Of a DNA stretch of 42,465 nucleotides, positions 10,023-18,957 are shown piece by piece. This DNA is from Streptosporangiaceae bacterium. GTDB lineage: Bacteria; Actinomycetota; Actinomycetes; Streptosporangiales; Streptosporangiaceae. The translations under genes and the position numbers were made by a program. The stretch spans positions 1 through 42,465 of the forward strand of contig JASHPR010000072.1 in NCBI GenBank assembly GCA_030038015.1. The letters run 5' to 3'. Under the pieces are notes generated by a model. That model had not been told where the DNA came from and ran no database searches. It saw nothing but the letters and a program-made list of their open reading frames with translations. Position 1 is the first letter of the stretch; each line of letters begins with the position of its first letter.

Positions 10023-10051
10023 CCCGGCATGGGCCGCGAGCGCATGCCGGG
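10023..10051 (-). terminator. Hairpin terminator after pckG
   Basis: A perfect 9-bp inverted repeat, CCCGGCATG / CATGCCGGG, with an 11-nt loop sits 11 bp beyond the pckG stop on its strand. There is no T-tract, which is common for actinobacterial terminators. Confidence 0.55.
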
Positions 10052-10062
10052 GCAGGCGAACT

Positions 10063-11877
10063 TCAGCCCAGACGGCTGACTAGGTCCTGATGCAGGTCCC
10101 ATAGGCGGGTGGGCAGGTGGCGGTGGAAGGTGCGGAAGAACTCGGGGACGTGCTCGGCCTCCAGCCGCCATGCCTCGGTGTCCACCGTGAGCAGCAGGGC
10201 TAGGTCAGCCCAGCTGACATCCAGCCCGTCGAGGTCGAGCGAGCCCGGTGCCGGGAGGTAGCCGACCGGGGTCTTCGTGGCCGCAGCGTCGCCGGACAGC
10301 CGCTGAATGATCCACTTCAGCACGCGGATGTTCTCGCCGAAGCCGGGCCACACGAACTTGCCGCCGGCGTCCTTGCGGAACCAGTTGACGTAGAACAGCC
10401 GCGGCAGCTTGGCGGGGTCGGCCGTCTGGCCGATCTTCAGCCAGTAGGCGAAGTACTCACCCATGTTGTAGCCGCAGAACGGCAGCATGGCGAACGGGTC
10501 GTGCCGGAGCTCGCCCACGTTGCCCTCGGCCGCGGCGGTCTTCTCAGAGGCGACGTTGGCCCCGAGGAACACCCCGTGCTCCCAGTCGAAGGACTCGATC
10601 ACTAGCGGCACGGTGCTGGCGCGCCTCCCGCCGAACAAGATTGCCGAAATCGGCACCCCAGCGGGGTCGTCCCACTCCGGCGCGATGATCGGGCACTGGC
10701 TGGCCGGGGTGGTGAACCGGGCGTTGGGGTGGGCCGCCGGCTCTGGCGAGTCAGGGGTCCAGTCCCGGCCCCGCCAGTCGGTCAGGTGCGCGGGCGGCTC
10801 GTCGGTCAGTCCCTCCCACCACACATCCCCGTCGTCGGTCAAGGCGACGTTGGTGAAGATGCTGTTGCCCCACATGGCCGCGACCGCGTTGGCGTTGGTC
10901 TTCATGCCGGTACCTGGCGCAACGCCGAAAAAGCCGGCCTCGGGGTTGATCGCATGCAGCCTGCCGTCGGCGCCGAACCGCATCCAGGCGATGTCGTCGC
11001 CGATGGTCTCGACCTTCCAGCCGGGGATGGTGGGCTGCAACATGGCCAGGTTGGTCTTGCCACACGCGGACGGGAAAGCCGCCGCGAGGTAACGCGCCTC
11101 CTGGCCGGGCGGCGTGATCTTGAGGATAAGCATGTGCTCGGCCAGCCAGCCCTCATCCCGCGCCATCACCGAGGCAATCCGCAGCGCGAAGCACTTCTTG
11201 CCCAGCAGCGCGTTCCCGCCGTATCCGGAGCCGTAGGACCAGATCTCCCGTGTCTTCGGGAAGTGCGAGATGTACTTGACCGGGTTGCAGGGCCACGGCA
11301 CGTCCGCCTGGCCGGGCTCCAGCGGGGCGCCGACTGAGTGGACGGCGCGCACAAACGACCCGGTGGCCTCGATCTCGCGCAGCGCTGGTGTGCCCATCCT
11401 GGTCATGATCCGCATAGACACGGCCACATAGGGCGAATCGGTGATCTCCACTCCAAGCTGGGAGATGCAGCCACCCAGCGGGCCCATACTGAACGGGATC
11501 ACATACATCGTGCGGCCGCGCATGCAGCCATCGAAAATCTCGGCGAAGGTCTTGCGCATCTCGTCCGGCGCGATCCAGTTGTTGGTCGGGCCCGCGTCAT
11601 CTTCCCTCTCCGAGCAGATGAACGTGCGGTCCTCCACGCGGGCCACATCGCCGGGGTCCGAAGCGCACCAGAAGCTGTTCGGGCGCAGCTTCGGGTTCAG
11701 CCGGATGAACGTCCCATTATCCACCAGCAGGCTGGTCAGCTTTTCCCACTCCCGATCCGAGCCGTCACACCAGACGACACCGTCAGGCTTGGTCAGTTCC
11801 GCAATATCGCCGACCCACTCGGCGAGTGCGGGGAGACTTGTTTGTGTTTGGTCCTCAATTAGACTGCCGCCGGACAT
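10063..11877 (-). CDS. pckG: Phosphoenolpyruvate carboxykinase (GTP), 604 aa
   Basis: Interconverts oxaloacetate and phosphoenolpyruvate with GTP, the entry to gluconeogenesis from C4 acids. The full family length is present. Key motifs include [12 protein letters not shown] (kinase-1a loop, Lys274 binding phosphate), [10 protein letters not shown] (kinase-2, metal-binding Asp pair), [30 protein letters not shown] (mobile and substrate regions) and [12 protein letters not shown]. The start ATG at 11877 follows AGGGAGG with suitable spacing. It is monocistronic, ending in a hairpin at 10023-10051. Its closeness to the ethylmalonyl-CoA operon fits growth on acetate or fatty acids (inference). 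Confidence 0.97.
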   Translation of the reverse strand: MSGGSLIEDQTQTSLPALAEWVGDIAELTKPDGVVWCDGSDREWEKLTSLLVDNGTFIRLNPKLRPNSFWCASDPGDVARVEDRTFICSEREDDAGPTNNWIAPDEMRKTFAEIFDGCMRGRTMYVIPFSMGPLGGCISQLGVEITDSPYVAVSMRIMTRMGTPALREIEATGSFVRAVHSVGAPLEPGQADVPWPCNPVKYISHFPKTREIWSYGSGYGGNALLGKKCFALRIASVMARDEGWLAEHMLILKITPPGQEARYLAAAFPSACGKTNLAMLQPTIPGWKVETIGDDIAWMRFGADGRLHAINPEAGFFGVAPGTGMKTNANAVAAMWGNSIFTNVALTDDGDVWWEGLTDEPPAHLTDWRGRDWTPDSPEPAAHPNARFTTPASQCPIIAPEWDDPAGVPISAILFGGRRASTVPLVIESFDWEHGVFLGANVASEKTAAAEGNVGELRHDPFAMLPFCGYNMGEYFAYWLKIGQTADPAKLPRLFYVNWFRKDAGGKFVWPGFGENIRVLKWIIQRLSGDAAATKTPVGYLPAPGSLDLDGLDVSWADLALLLTVDTEAWRLEAEHVPEFFRTFHRHLPTRLWDLHQDLVSRLG

Positions 11878-13020
11878 CGCTGCCTCCCTGCCTCGTGCTC
11901 ACAGGCGCACCGGCCGTCGCGCGCCCCCCGGGTGCGACGGCGGTCACGGAAGGATCCACCAGAATTCACATAGCCAGGTTCAACGCGGCCGCGACACTGC
12001 CGAAGGTCCCCACACCGTGGGACCCAGGTCGCTGTACGAGGCTTACGGCGATCCGGGCCGGTGGCGCCTGACTCGTAATTGTCGCCGCTGCCGGTACGCG
12101 GCCGGGGAATGCCGCGACGATGTCGGCCCTCTCGGGACTATCGGGCCCGGAGAACCCCGTGCGCTGTCGGGCGCGGCGTTGGCGGGGCTGACCGTTTGGC
12201 TCGCGGGTGCCTACGATCGGGGACGTTCCGACGCCGGTACCGCGTGCCGCCGCGGGCCGTTGCCCCGGAGATGTTGTCGGTTCAACCCCGGCCTGTCGCC
12301 ACATGCCCGGCATGCAAACGCAGTGTCTGGGCCGCCAAGATTCCCCCGTGTTGAGACAGCCCCGGGCCTTGTCCTGCAGGCCGGGTCTTACCAGGAAGAT
12401 CACCCCGCTGGCCAGCACGCCGGGCATGTCGTGGCGCGGCCGGCCGGCAAGGCGGCATGCCCGGTGCGGCCCGCGTGCTCGGCGACGCGGGTCGGCGATC
12501 TGGTTGCCGACGGCCACGCGGACGAGCCCCAGCGCCAGCCGTTCGGGCTGCTCGCCGAGTGCGTTGACGACCAGGGTGCGACGTTCCGCCCCTTCCAGCC
12601 GGCGGACCGGCCGAAGCGCTAGACGCAGCGGCGAACACTCACTGCACGCAGCGGCGGCAGACCCGTCGGCCATCGCGGTGGCGGCGCCAAACCGGCCGGC
12701 GGAACTTCAGTCGCGTGATGAGGCCTGGTGAGCATCACGAAGCGTGACCAGGCCGACCTGCGCCGTGGTGCGAGATCCGAAGAGGAATCCCTGTCGATTC
12801 GGAAGCCATTCGCCGCGAAGGCAGCTCGGCATGACCGGATATGCTCCGCCGGTGTGCGGATACTGGGTCGCTGTGCGGGTTAGCCGGTGAAGGGCGCGGG
12901 CGGGCGGCTGAAAGTCCCGGGTGTTCTTTGTTGTGCCGGAGCAGGTGTTGCGTTGCTGCCCTGGTGCCGGGGCAGCCGCCGTTGTCGCGCGGGATCGCCC
13001 AGATGGGCAGGAAGTTCCGC
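11878..13020. other. About 1.1 kb without a recognisable gene
   Basis: Several frames stay open because of high GC, but none gives a protein I recognise, a convincing start or conserved motifs. Visible structure: an imperfect hairpin GGTCCC(C)AC / GTGGGACC at 12005-12024, and a DosR-box-like GGGACTATCGGGCC at 12134-12147. The part near 11878-11900 must hold the pckG promoter. The rest may be decayed sequence, in line with the remnants on both sides. Confidence 0.5.
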
Positions 13021-13236
13021 TCAGGCAGGCGCCGCGGCCGGCGCGATGGCTGCGCCGGCGGGCGCCCCGCGCACGACCTTGGTATCCGGCCCTGGGGAGA
13101 CGAGCGCGATGTGCCCGTCGGTCAGCCACTTCACGACGTAGGGCGGCGATCCGTCAGCGTTCTGCACGCCGATGATCAGGCCCGTCCGGCGAGGCTCCCC
13201 ATCCGGCAGCAAGCGGTCGCCCACACCAGCCCTCAT
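13021..13236 (-). CDS. DUF1918 domain protein, 71 aa
   Basis: A short SH3-like barrel protein: MRAGVGDRLLPDG at the N terminus, then GVQNADGSPPYVVKW and a C-terminal DGHIALVSPGPDTKV. This is the DUF1918 pattern (GD..., DGSPPY.V.W, PGPD) of small actinobacterial proteins of unknown role that often lie near universal stress genes. ATG 13236 is chosen because GGGAGGTGG stands 6-7 nt upstream; the longer open frame to 13362 has no family match. A second DUF1918 gene lies at 34966-35175. Confidence 0.8.
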   Translation of the reverse strand: MRAGVGDRLLPDGEPRRTGLIIGVQNADGSPPYVVKWLTDGHIALVSPGPDTKVVRGAPAGAAIAPAAAPA

Positions 13237-13479
13237 CGCCGCCACCTCCCTCGCTGGCCAGCCGGCCAGCCCGGGATTCCGGACCTGCTGGCCCATGACC
13301 CACAACATGCCCGGCTGCTGATTTCGCGGCTCAGGGGCAAAGGTCACCCATGCCAGGGCCATCCGCCTCGAAGCGGCCCGCCGTTTGTTCTGGCAGGCAG
13401 CAAAAGGGTCCCCTGACCGGGTGCGTTGCTCCCTGCCAGGCGGGGCTGCGCGGCTGATCTCCTGGGACCGGGCGGGCTA

Positions 13480-13809
13480 ACCAGAAGGCGGCGGCAGGAA
13501 TGGATGACCGGGTTGAGCGCGGCGGGGCAGACCTGGGCAGGCGGGTCGGCCGCCTCCTTGTCCAGGTCCAGCTCGACCGTTATCTCCCCGGCACCGCAGG
13601 GCCGGATCGGTCTGCCGGGCGAACGGTTCGTCCAGCGGGAGCCCGCTGCCGACCTGGGCTGCGATGGTGGCCCCGGCCGACGTGCCGGTGATCAGGTCCT
13701 CCCCGGTCACGTCCTGGCCGGCCTCGGCGAGACCGGGCGGCAGGCTGGTCATCCACGCGATGCCCGCGACGCCCCCGCCGCCCAGCACCGTGGCATGGTC
13801 TTCCAGCAT
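13480..13809 (-). pseudogene. Patatin-like phospholipase, N-terminal fragment with frameshift
   Basis: The N-terminal frame reads TVLGGGGVAGIAWMTSL and LITGTSAGATIAAQVGSGLP. These are the oxyanion-hole glycine motif and the GTSAG nucleophile elbow of patatin-family lipid acyl hydrolases. After FARQTDPAL the frame slips near 13590; the expected continuation EITVELDLDKEA is found in another frame and ends with NPVIHSCRRLL. The catalytic Asp region (DGG/DGA) and about two thirds of the usual ~280 aa are missing, so it is non-functional as read. Either a true pseudogene or, for the frameshift alone, a sequencing error; the 3' truncation argues for decay. Confidence 0.75.
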
Positions 13810-13813
13810 CAAG

Positions 13814-13843
13814 CGCTCCGATCCGCTCCGATCCGCTCCGATC
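13814..13843. repeat. 10-bp tandem repeat, three perfect copies
   Basis: GCTCCGATCC occurs three times head to tail, followed by a diverged fourth unit (GTTGTGATCT). It lies immediately upstream of the patatin remnant start and in the divergent gap before ccr. It could be promoter-associated or slippage debris. Confidence 0.8.
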
Positions 13844-14055
13844 CGTTGTGATCTGCCGATACCGCCGCATGCTGCTGGCCGCCGCGACGGCGTCCGGGCG
13901 CCCCGGTCCTGACCGGCTGTTTCATCCGCCAGGCCGTGGAAAACGGCCGGGACGGGTCCGCCGCCCCTGACGCAGATGACGAAAGTCCCTATGACCTGCC
14001 GCTCGCGGCACCGAGGCTGGAGGTCTGCTCGCGCGGGACGCCCAGGGAGACAGCC

Positions 14056-15393
14056 ATGAAAAAGATCCTCGAAGCCGTGCTCGACCCGAACGCCCTGTCC
14101 GCGGACCTGGCCGCCCTGCCCCTGCCGGAGTCCTACCGTGCCGTCACCTTGCACCGCGATGACGAGCACATGTTCGACGGAATCGACGTCCGTGACCGGG
14201 ACCCGCGCAAGTCCCTGCACATAGAAGAGGTGCCGGTTCCCGAGCTCGCCTGGGGTGAAGCCCTCATCGCCGTCATGGCCAGCGCGGTCAACTACAACAC
14301 CGTGTGGAGTTCCGTCTTCTCGCCGGTTTCCACCTTCGCTTTCCTGCGCCGCTACGGAAGGCTCTCACAGCTCACCGCGCGGCACGACCTGCCCTATCAC
14401 GTGGTGGGCTCGGATCTCGCTGGCGTGGTGCTGCGAACCGGTCCCGGCGTGAGAATCTGGAAGCCCGGCGAGGAAGTCGTCGCGCACTGCCTGTCGGTCG
14501 AACTGGAGAGCGCGGACGGCCACAACGACACGATGCTCGACCCGGAGCAGCGCATCTGGGGCTACGAGACCAACTTCGGCGGCCTGGCCGAGCTGGCCCT
14601 GGTCAAGACGAACCAGCTGATGCCCAAGCCCAAGCACCTGACGTGGGAGGAGGCCGCCACGCCAGGCTTGGTGAACTCCACCGCCTTCCGGCAGCTGGTC
14701 TCGGACAACGGCGCCCGCATGAAGCAGGGCGACAACGTGCTCGTATGGGGGGCCAGCGGCGGCCTCGGTGCCTACGCCACCCAGTACGCCCTGGCCGGCG
14801 GGGCGATCCCGATCTGTGTCGTATCCAGCGCGGCCAAGGCCGACCTCTGCCGGTCGCTGGGCGCCGAGCTGGTCATTGACCGCAAGGCCGAGGGCTACCA
14901 GTTCTGGAAGGACGACACCACCCAGGACCCGGGGGAATGGAAGCGTTTCGGCGCCAGGATCCGCGACCTGACCGGCGGCGAGGACGTGGACATCGTCTTC
15001 GAGCACCCCGGCCGGGAGACCTTCGGTGCCTCGGTGTACGTGACTCGCCGCGGCGGCACCATCGTGACCTGCGCTTCGACGTCGGGGTACATGCACGAGT
15101 ACGACAACCGTTACCTGTGGATGAGCCTCAAGCGCATCATCGGCTCGCATTTCGCGAACTATCGTGAGGCGTGGCAAGCCAACCGCTTGATCTCCAAGGG
15201 CATGATCCACCCGACCATGTCCAAGGTCTACCCGCTGGAGCAGACCGGCCAGGCCGCCTGGGACGTCCACCACAACCTGCACCACGGCAAGGTGGCGGTG
15301 CTCTGCCTGGCCCCGGAGGAGGGCCTCGGCGTACGCGACCCCGCGCTGCGCGCGAAGCACCTGACCGAGATCAACCGTTTCCGGAAGGTCTGA
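14056..15393 (+). CDS. ccr: Crotonyl-CoA carboxylase/reductase, 445 aa
   Basis: Reductively carboxylates crotonyl-CoA with CO2 and NADPH to (2S)-ethylmalonyl-CoA, the key step of the ethylmalonyl-CoA pathway and a source of ethylmalonyl extender units. It is a medium-chain reductase fold with NADPH loop VWGASGGLGAYATQYA. The CO2-pocket residues described for the Kitasatospora enzyme fall at the same numbers here: Asn81 (AVNYN), Glu171 (GYETN) and His365 (GSHFAN). Position 170 is Tyr, where that enzyme has Phe. ATG 14056 follows GGGAGA and gives the family's usual N terminus; the frame runs open further upstream without similarity. First gene of a five-gene operon. Confidence 0.96.
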   Translation: MKKILEAVLDPNALSADLAALPLPESYRAVTLHRDDEHMFDGIDVRDRDPRKSLHIEEVPVPELAWGEALIAVMASAVNYNTVWSSVFSPVSTFAFLRRYGRLSQLTARHDLPYHVVGSDLAGVVLRTGPGVRIWKPGEEVVAHCLSVELESADGHNDTMLDPEQRIWGYETNFGGLAELALVKTNQLMPKPKHLTWEEAATPGLVNSTAFRQLVSDNGARMKQGDNVLVWGASGGLGAYATQYALAGGAIPICVVSSAAKADLCRSLGAELVIDRKAEGYQFWKDDTTQDPGEWKRFGARIRDLTGGEDVDIVFEHPGRETFGASVYVTRRGGTIVTCASTSGYMHEYDNRYLWMSLKRIIGSHFANYREAWQANRLISKGMIHPTMSKVYPLEQTGQAAWDVHHNLHHGKVAVLCLAPEEGLGVRDPALRAKHLTEINRFRKV

Positions 15394-15407
15394 GAGCGGC
15401 GGGGGCC

Positions 15408-17438
15408 ATGACTGAGCCGAGCGGGCGGCCCGCCAGGGACCGTCCCTGGCTGCTGCGGACCTATGCGGGGCACACGTCCGCGACGGAATCCAACGCGCTG
15501 TACCGCCGCAACCTGGCGAAGGGCCAGACCGGCCTGTCCGTCGCGTTCGACCTGCCCACCCAGACCGGATACGACGCCGATCACCCCCTGGCCCGCGGCG
15601 AGGTCGGCCGGGTCGGCGTCCCGGTCGGGCACCTGGGCGACATGCGCGCCCTCTTCGACGGCATCCCGCTGGAGCAGACCAACACCTCGATGACGATCAA
15701 CGCCACCGCGATGTGGCTGGTGGCGCTCTACCAGGTCGTCGCCGAGGAGCAGGGCGCCGACATCGCCAAGCTCACCGGCACCACCCAGAACGACATCGTC
15801 AAGGAGTACCTTTCCCGCGGTACCTACGTTTTCCCGCCCGGGCCGTCGATGCGCCTCACCACCGACCTGATCGCGTACACGGTCAGCCACCTGCCCAGGT
15901 GGAATCCGATCAACGTCTGCAGCTACCACCTCCAGGAGGCCGGAGCCACTCCGGTGCAGGAGATCGCGTTCACGATGTGCACCGCGATCTGCGTCCTGGA
16001 CGCCGTCCGCGCCTGCGGGCAGGTTCCGCCCGAGCGGATGGCCGACGTCGTCGCGCGGATCTCCTTCTTCGTCAACGCGGGCATCCGCTTCGTCGAGGAG
16101 ATGTGTAAGATGCGGGCCTTCGCCCAGCTCTGGGACAAGATAACCCGGGAGCGGTACGGTATCGCCGACCCCGGCTGCCGCCGGTTCCGCTACGGCGTGC
16201 AGGTCAACTCGCTGGGCCTGACCGAAGAGCAGCCGGAGAACAACGTCCAGCGGATCGTCCTGGAGATGCTGGCCGCCACGCTGTCGAAGGATGCCCGGGC
16301 CCGCGCCGTGCAGCTGCCGGCGTGGAACGAGGCGCTGGGCCTGCCGAGGCCCTGGGACCAGCAGTGGAGCCTGCGCATCCAGCAGGTGCTGGCCTTCGAG
16401 TCGGACCTGCTGGAGTACGGCGACCTGTTCAGCGGCTCACCGGTGGTAGAGGCCAAGACCGCGGAGCTGGTGGCGGGCGCCGAGGCGGAGATCGCCAAGG
16501 TGCTGGCCATGGGCGGGGTGATCCCGGCGGTGGAATCCGGCTACCTCAAGGCCGAGCTGGTCGCCTCGCTCGCGGCCCGGCGGGCTCGCATCGAGTGCGG
16601 CGAGGACAAGATCGTCGGCGTCAATTGCTTCACGGCCACCGAACCCAGCCCGCTCACCGTCGACCTCGGGGCCGCGGTGCAGCGGGTCGACCCGGCCGCC
16701 GAACGGGAGATACTCGGCCGGCTGGCGCGCTGGCGGGAGCAGCGCGACGAGACCGCCGTGCTCGCCGCGCTCGCCCGGCTCAGGGCCGACGCCGCGCGGG
16801 ACGGCGTCAACCTGATGCCGGCCAGCTTGGCTTGCGCCCGGGCGGGAGTGACCACCGGCGAGTGGTCCTTCGCGCTGCGGGACGTCTTCGGCGAGTACCG
16901 GGCCCCGACCGGCATCGGCGGGGCCCCGGTGGCGGTGGCCGCCGGCGAGCCGGGCGCGGAGCTGGCCGCCGTCCGTGCGGCGGCCGCCGCCACCGCCGAG
17001 GAGCTCGGGGTCGGCCGGCTGCGGCTCCTGGTGGGCAAACCCGGCATGGACGGGCACTCCAACGGGGCCGAGCAGATCGCGCTGCGAGCCCGCGACGCCG
17101 GGTTCGAAGTGATCTACCAGGGCATCCGCCTCACTCCCGCGCAGATCGCGGCCACCGCGGTGGCCGAGGACGTGCACTGCGTAGGACTGTCGATCCTCTC
17201 CGGCGCGCACGGCGAGCTAGTGCCCGAGGTACTGCGCCTGCTGCGCCAGGCCGGGGCGGGAGACCTCCCGGTGGTGGTCGGCGGGATCATCCCGGCGGCC
17301 GACGCCGAAGCCCTGCGCGCCGAAGGAGTAGCGGCCGTCTTCACCCCCAGGGACTTCAGCATCACCACCATCATCGGCCGCATCGTCGGCGAGATCCGGC
17401 TCGCCCACCACCTCAAGCCGAAGGATGGCTCGAACTGA
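15408..17438 (+). CDS. ecm: Ethylmalonyl-CoA mutase (B12-dependent, MeaA-type), 676 aa
   Basis: Rearranges ethylmalonyl-CoA to methylsuccinyl-CoA using adenosylcobalamin. The N-terminal TIM-barrel has the mutase signatures TYAGHTSATESNALYRRN, FDLPTQTGYDADHP and NTSMTINATAMW. The C-terminal Rossmann domain has the base-off cobalamin motif DGHSNG (within GKPGMDGHSNGAEQ) and GLSILSGAHGEL. The single-chain length and the position behind ccr separate it from two-subunit methylmalonyl-CoA mutases. ATG 15408 starts 14 bp after the ccr stop. No MeaB-type chaperone is in the window. Confidence 0.95.
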   Translation: MTEPSGRPARDRPWLLRTYAGHTSATESNALYRRNLAKGQTGLSVAFDLPTQTGYDADHPLARGEVGRVGVPVGHLGDMRALFDGIPLEQTNTSMTINATAMWLVALYQVVAEEQGADIAKLTGTTQNDIVKEYLSRGTYVFPPGPSMRLTTDLIAYTVSHLPRWNPINVCSYHLQEAGATPVQEIAFTMCTAICVLDAVRACGQVPPERMADVVARISFFVNAGIRFVEEMCKMRAFAQLWDKITRERYGIADPGCRRFRYGVQVNSLGLTEEQPENNVQRIVLEMLAATLSKDARARAVQLPAWNEALGLPRPWDQQWSLRIQQVLAFESDLLEYGDLFSGSPVVEAKTAELVAGAEAEIAKVLAMGGVIPAVESGYLKAELVASLAARRARIECGEDKIVGVNCFTATEPSPLTVDLGAAVQRVDPAAEREILGRLARWREQRDETAVLAALARLRADAARDGVNLMPASLACARAGVTTGEWSFALRDVFGEYRAPTGIGGAPVAVAAGEPGAELAAVRAAAAATAEELGVGRLRLLVGKPGMDGHSNGAEQIALRARDAGFEVIYQGIRLTPAQIAATAVAEDVHCVGLSILSGAHGELVPEVLRLLRQAGAGDLPVVVGGIIPAADAEALRAEGVAAVFTPRDFSITTIIGRIVGEIRLAHHLKPKDGSN

Positions 17439-17439
17439 G

Positions 17440-18420
17440 ATGACTACCACGACAACGCCCACCGCCGCGACGAACCGCCTCCGCCCGCGCCGTTCCTGCC
17501 TGGCCGTCCCCGGCAGCAGCCCCCGGTTCCTTGAGAAAGCCCAGGGCCTGCCCGCTGACGAGGTGTTCCTGGACCTCGAGGACGCCTGCGCTCCGCTGGT
17601 CAAGGAGAGCGCGCGGCAGCTCGTCGCCGACGCGCTGAACAACGGCGACTGGGGCGGCAAGATCCGCGTCGTCCGGGTCAACGACTGGACGACCCACTGG
17701 ACCTACCGGGACGTGATCACGGTGGTCGAGGGGGCAGGGGCCAACCTGGACTGCGTGATGCTGCCGAAGGTGCAGGACGCCGGCCAGGTCACCATGCTGG
17801 ATACGCTGCTCACCCAGATCGAGAAGACGATGGGCCTGCAGGTCGGCCGGATCGGCATTGAAGCCCAGATCGAAAACGCCAGGGGCCTGGTGAACGTCGA
17901 CGCGATCGCCGCCGCCTCGCCGCGGATCGAGACCATCATCTTCGGACCGGCCGACTTCATGGCCTCGATCAACATGAAGTCGCTGGTGGTCGGCGAGCAG
18001 CCGCCCGGCTACCCGGCCGACGCCTACCACTACATCCTGATGCGCATCCTGATGGCCGCCCGCAGCCACGACCTGCAGGCCATCGACGGGCCCTACCTGC
18101 AGATCCGCAACGCCGACGGTTACCGCGGCGTCGCCCAGCGATCCGCCGCCCTGGGTTTCGACGGCAAGTGGGTGCTGCACCCGGACCAGATCGCGGCCGC
18201 CAACGAGATCTACTCGCCCACGCAGGAGGACTACGACCACGCGGAGCTGATCCTGGACGCCTACGAGTGGTGCACCTCGGAGGCGGGCGGGGCCAAGGGG
18301 TCGGCCATGCTGGGTGACGAGATGATCGACGAGGCCTCGCGCAAGATGGCCCTGGTTATCGCGGGCAAGGGCCGAGCGGCGGGGTTGCAGCGGACCTCGG
18401 TGTTCGAGCCGCCCGCCTGA
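17440..18420 (+). CDS. mcl: CitE-like malyl-CoA/beta-methylmalyl-CoA lyase or malyl-CoA thioesterase, 326 aa
   Basis: HpcH/HpaI-aldolase/CitE fold: RRSCLAVPGSSPRFLEKA, DEVFLDLEDACAP (Mg-binding acid), IGIEAQIENARGLVN and FGPADFMASI are all typical. In the ethylmalonyl-CoA pathway this family cleaves beta-methylmalyl-CoA to glyoxylate and propionyl-CoA, or hydrolyses malyl-CoA; sequence alone does not separate the two. ATG 17440 is separated by one base from the ecm TGA, implying translational coupling; ATG 17425, overlapping ecm, is an alternative start adding five residues. Confidence 0.88.
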   Translation: MTTTTTPTAATNRLRPRRSCLAVPGSSPRFLEKAQGLPADEVFLDLEDACAPLVKESARQLVADALNNGDWGGKIRVVRVNDWTTHWTYRDVITVVEGAGANLDCVMLPKVQDAGQVTMLDTLLTQIEKTMGLQVGRIGIEAQIENARGLVNVDAIAAASPRIETIIFGPADFMASINMKSLVVGEQPPGYPADAYHYILMRILMAARSHDLQAIDGPYLQIRNADGYRGVAQRSAALGFDGKWVLHPDQIAAANEIYSPTQEDYDHAELILDAYEWCTSEAGGAKGSAMLGDEMIDEASRKMALVIAGKGRAAGLQRTSVFEPPA

Positions 18421-18448
18421 GGATCACCTGACAACGAAGGACACGGCC

Positions 18449-18952
18449 ATGCAGTTCGGACGGACCTACGAGGAGTTCGAGGTCGGCGCGGTCTACCGGC
18501 ACTGGCCGGGCAAGACGGTGACCGAGTACGACGACCACCTGTTCTGCCTGCTCACCATGAACCACCACCCGCTGCACCTGGACGCGAACTACGCGGAACA
18601 GACCACCGATTTCGGCCGGAACGTGGTGGTGGGCAACTACATCTATTCGCTGCTGCTCGGCATGTCCGTGCCGGACGTGTCCGGCAAGGCCATCGCCAAC
18701 CTGGAGGTCGAGTCGCTGCGGCACGTGGCGCCGACCTTCCACGGCGACACCATCTACGGCGAGACCACCGTGCTCGACAAGCGGGCCTCGGCGTCAAAGA
18801 ACGACCGGGGCATCGTGCACGTCGAGACCCGCGGCTACAAGCAGGACGGCACCCTGGTGTGCGTCTTCCGCCGGAAGGTGATGGTGCCGACCGAGGCCTA
18901 CATCAAAGAGCGCGGCGGGGAGCAGCCCGGCCGCCCCGAACCGGAAGGGTGA
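18449..18952 (+). CDS. mch: MaoC-type hotdog hydratase, probable mesaconyl-CoA hydratase, 167 aa
   Basis: A single hotdog domain with the hydratase-2 motif MNHHPLHLDANYAEQTTDF followed by GNYIYSLLLGM. Given its neighbours it most likely hydrates mesaconyl-CoA to beta-methylmalyl-CoA. It is half the length of the double-hotdog proteobacterial enzyme, but matches the short form in the SCO6470 position of the Streptomyces operon (known). AAGGA lies upstream of ATG 18449, and the stop is 5 bp before the next gene. Confidence 0.85.
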   Translation: MQFGRTYEEFEVGAVYRHWPGKTVTEYDDHLFCLLTMNHHPLHLDANYAEQTTDFGRNVVVGNYIYSLLLGMSVPDVSGKAIANLEVESLRHVAPTFHGDTIYGETTVLDKRASASKNDRGIVHVETRGYKQDGTLVCVFRRKVMVPTEAYIKERGGEQPGRPEPEG

Positions 18953-18957
18953 TCGCC

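Noticed and set aside
12277-12300. tRNA-like T-arm (GGTTCAACCCCGGC)
   Set aside because: No matching acceptor stem, D-arm or anticodon arm at the right distance upstream.
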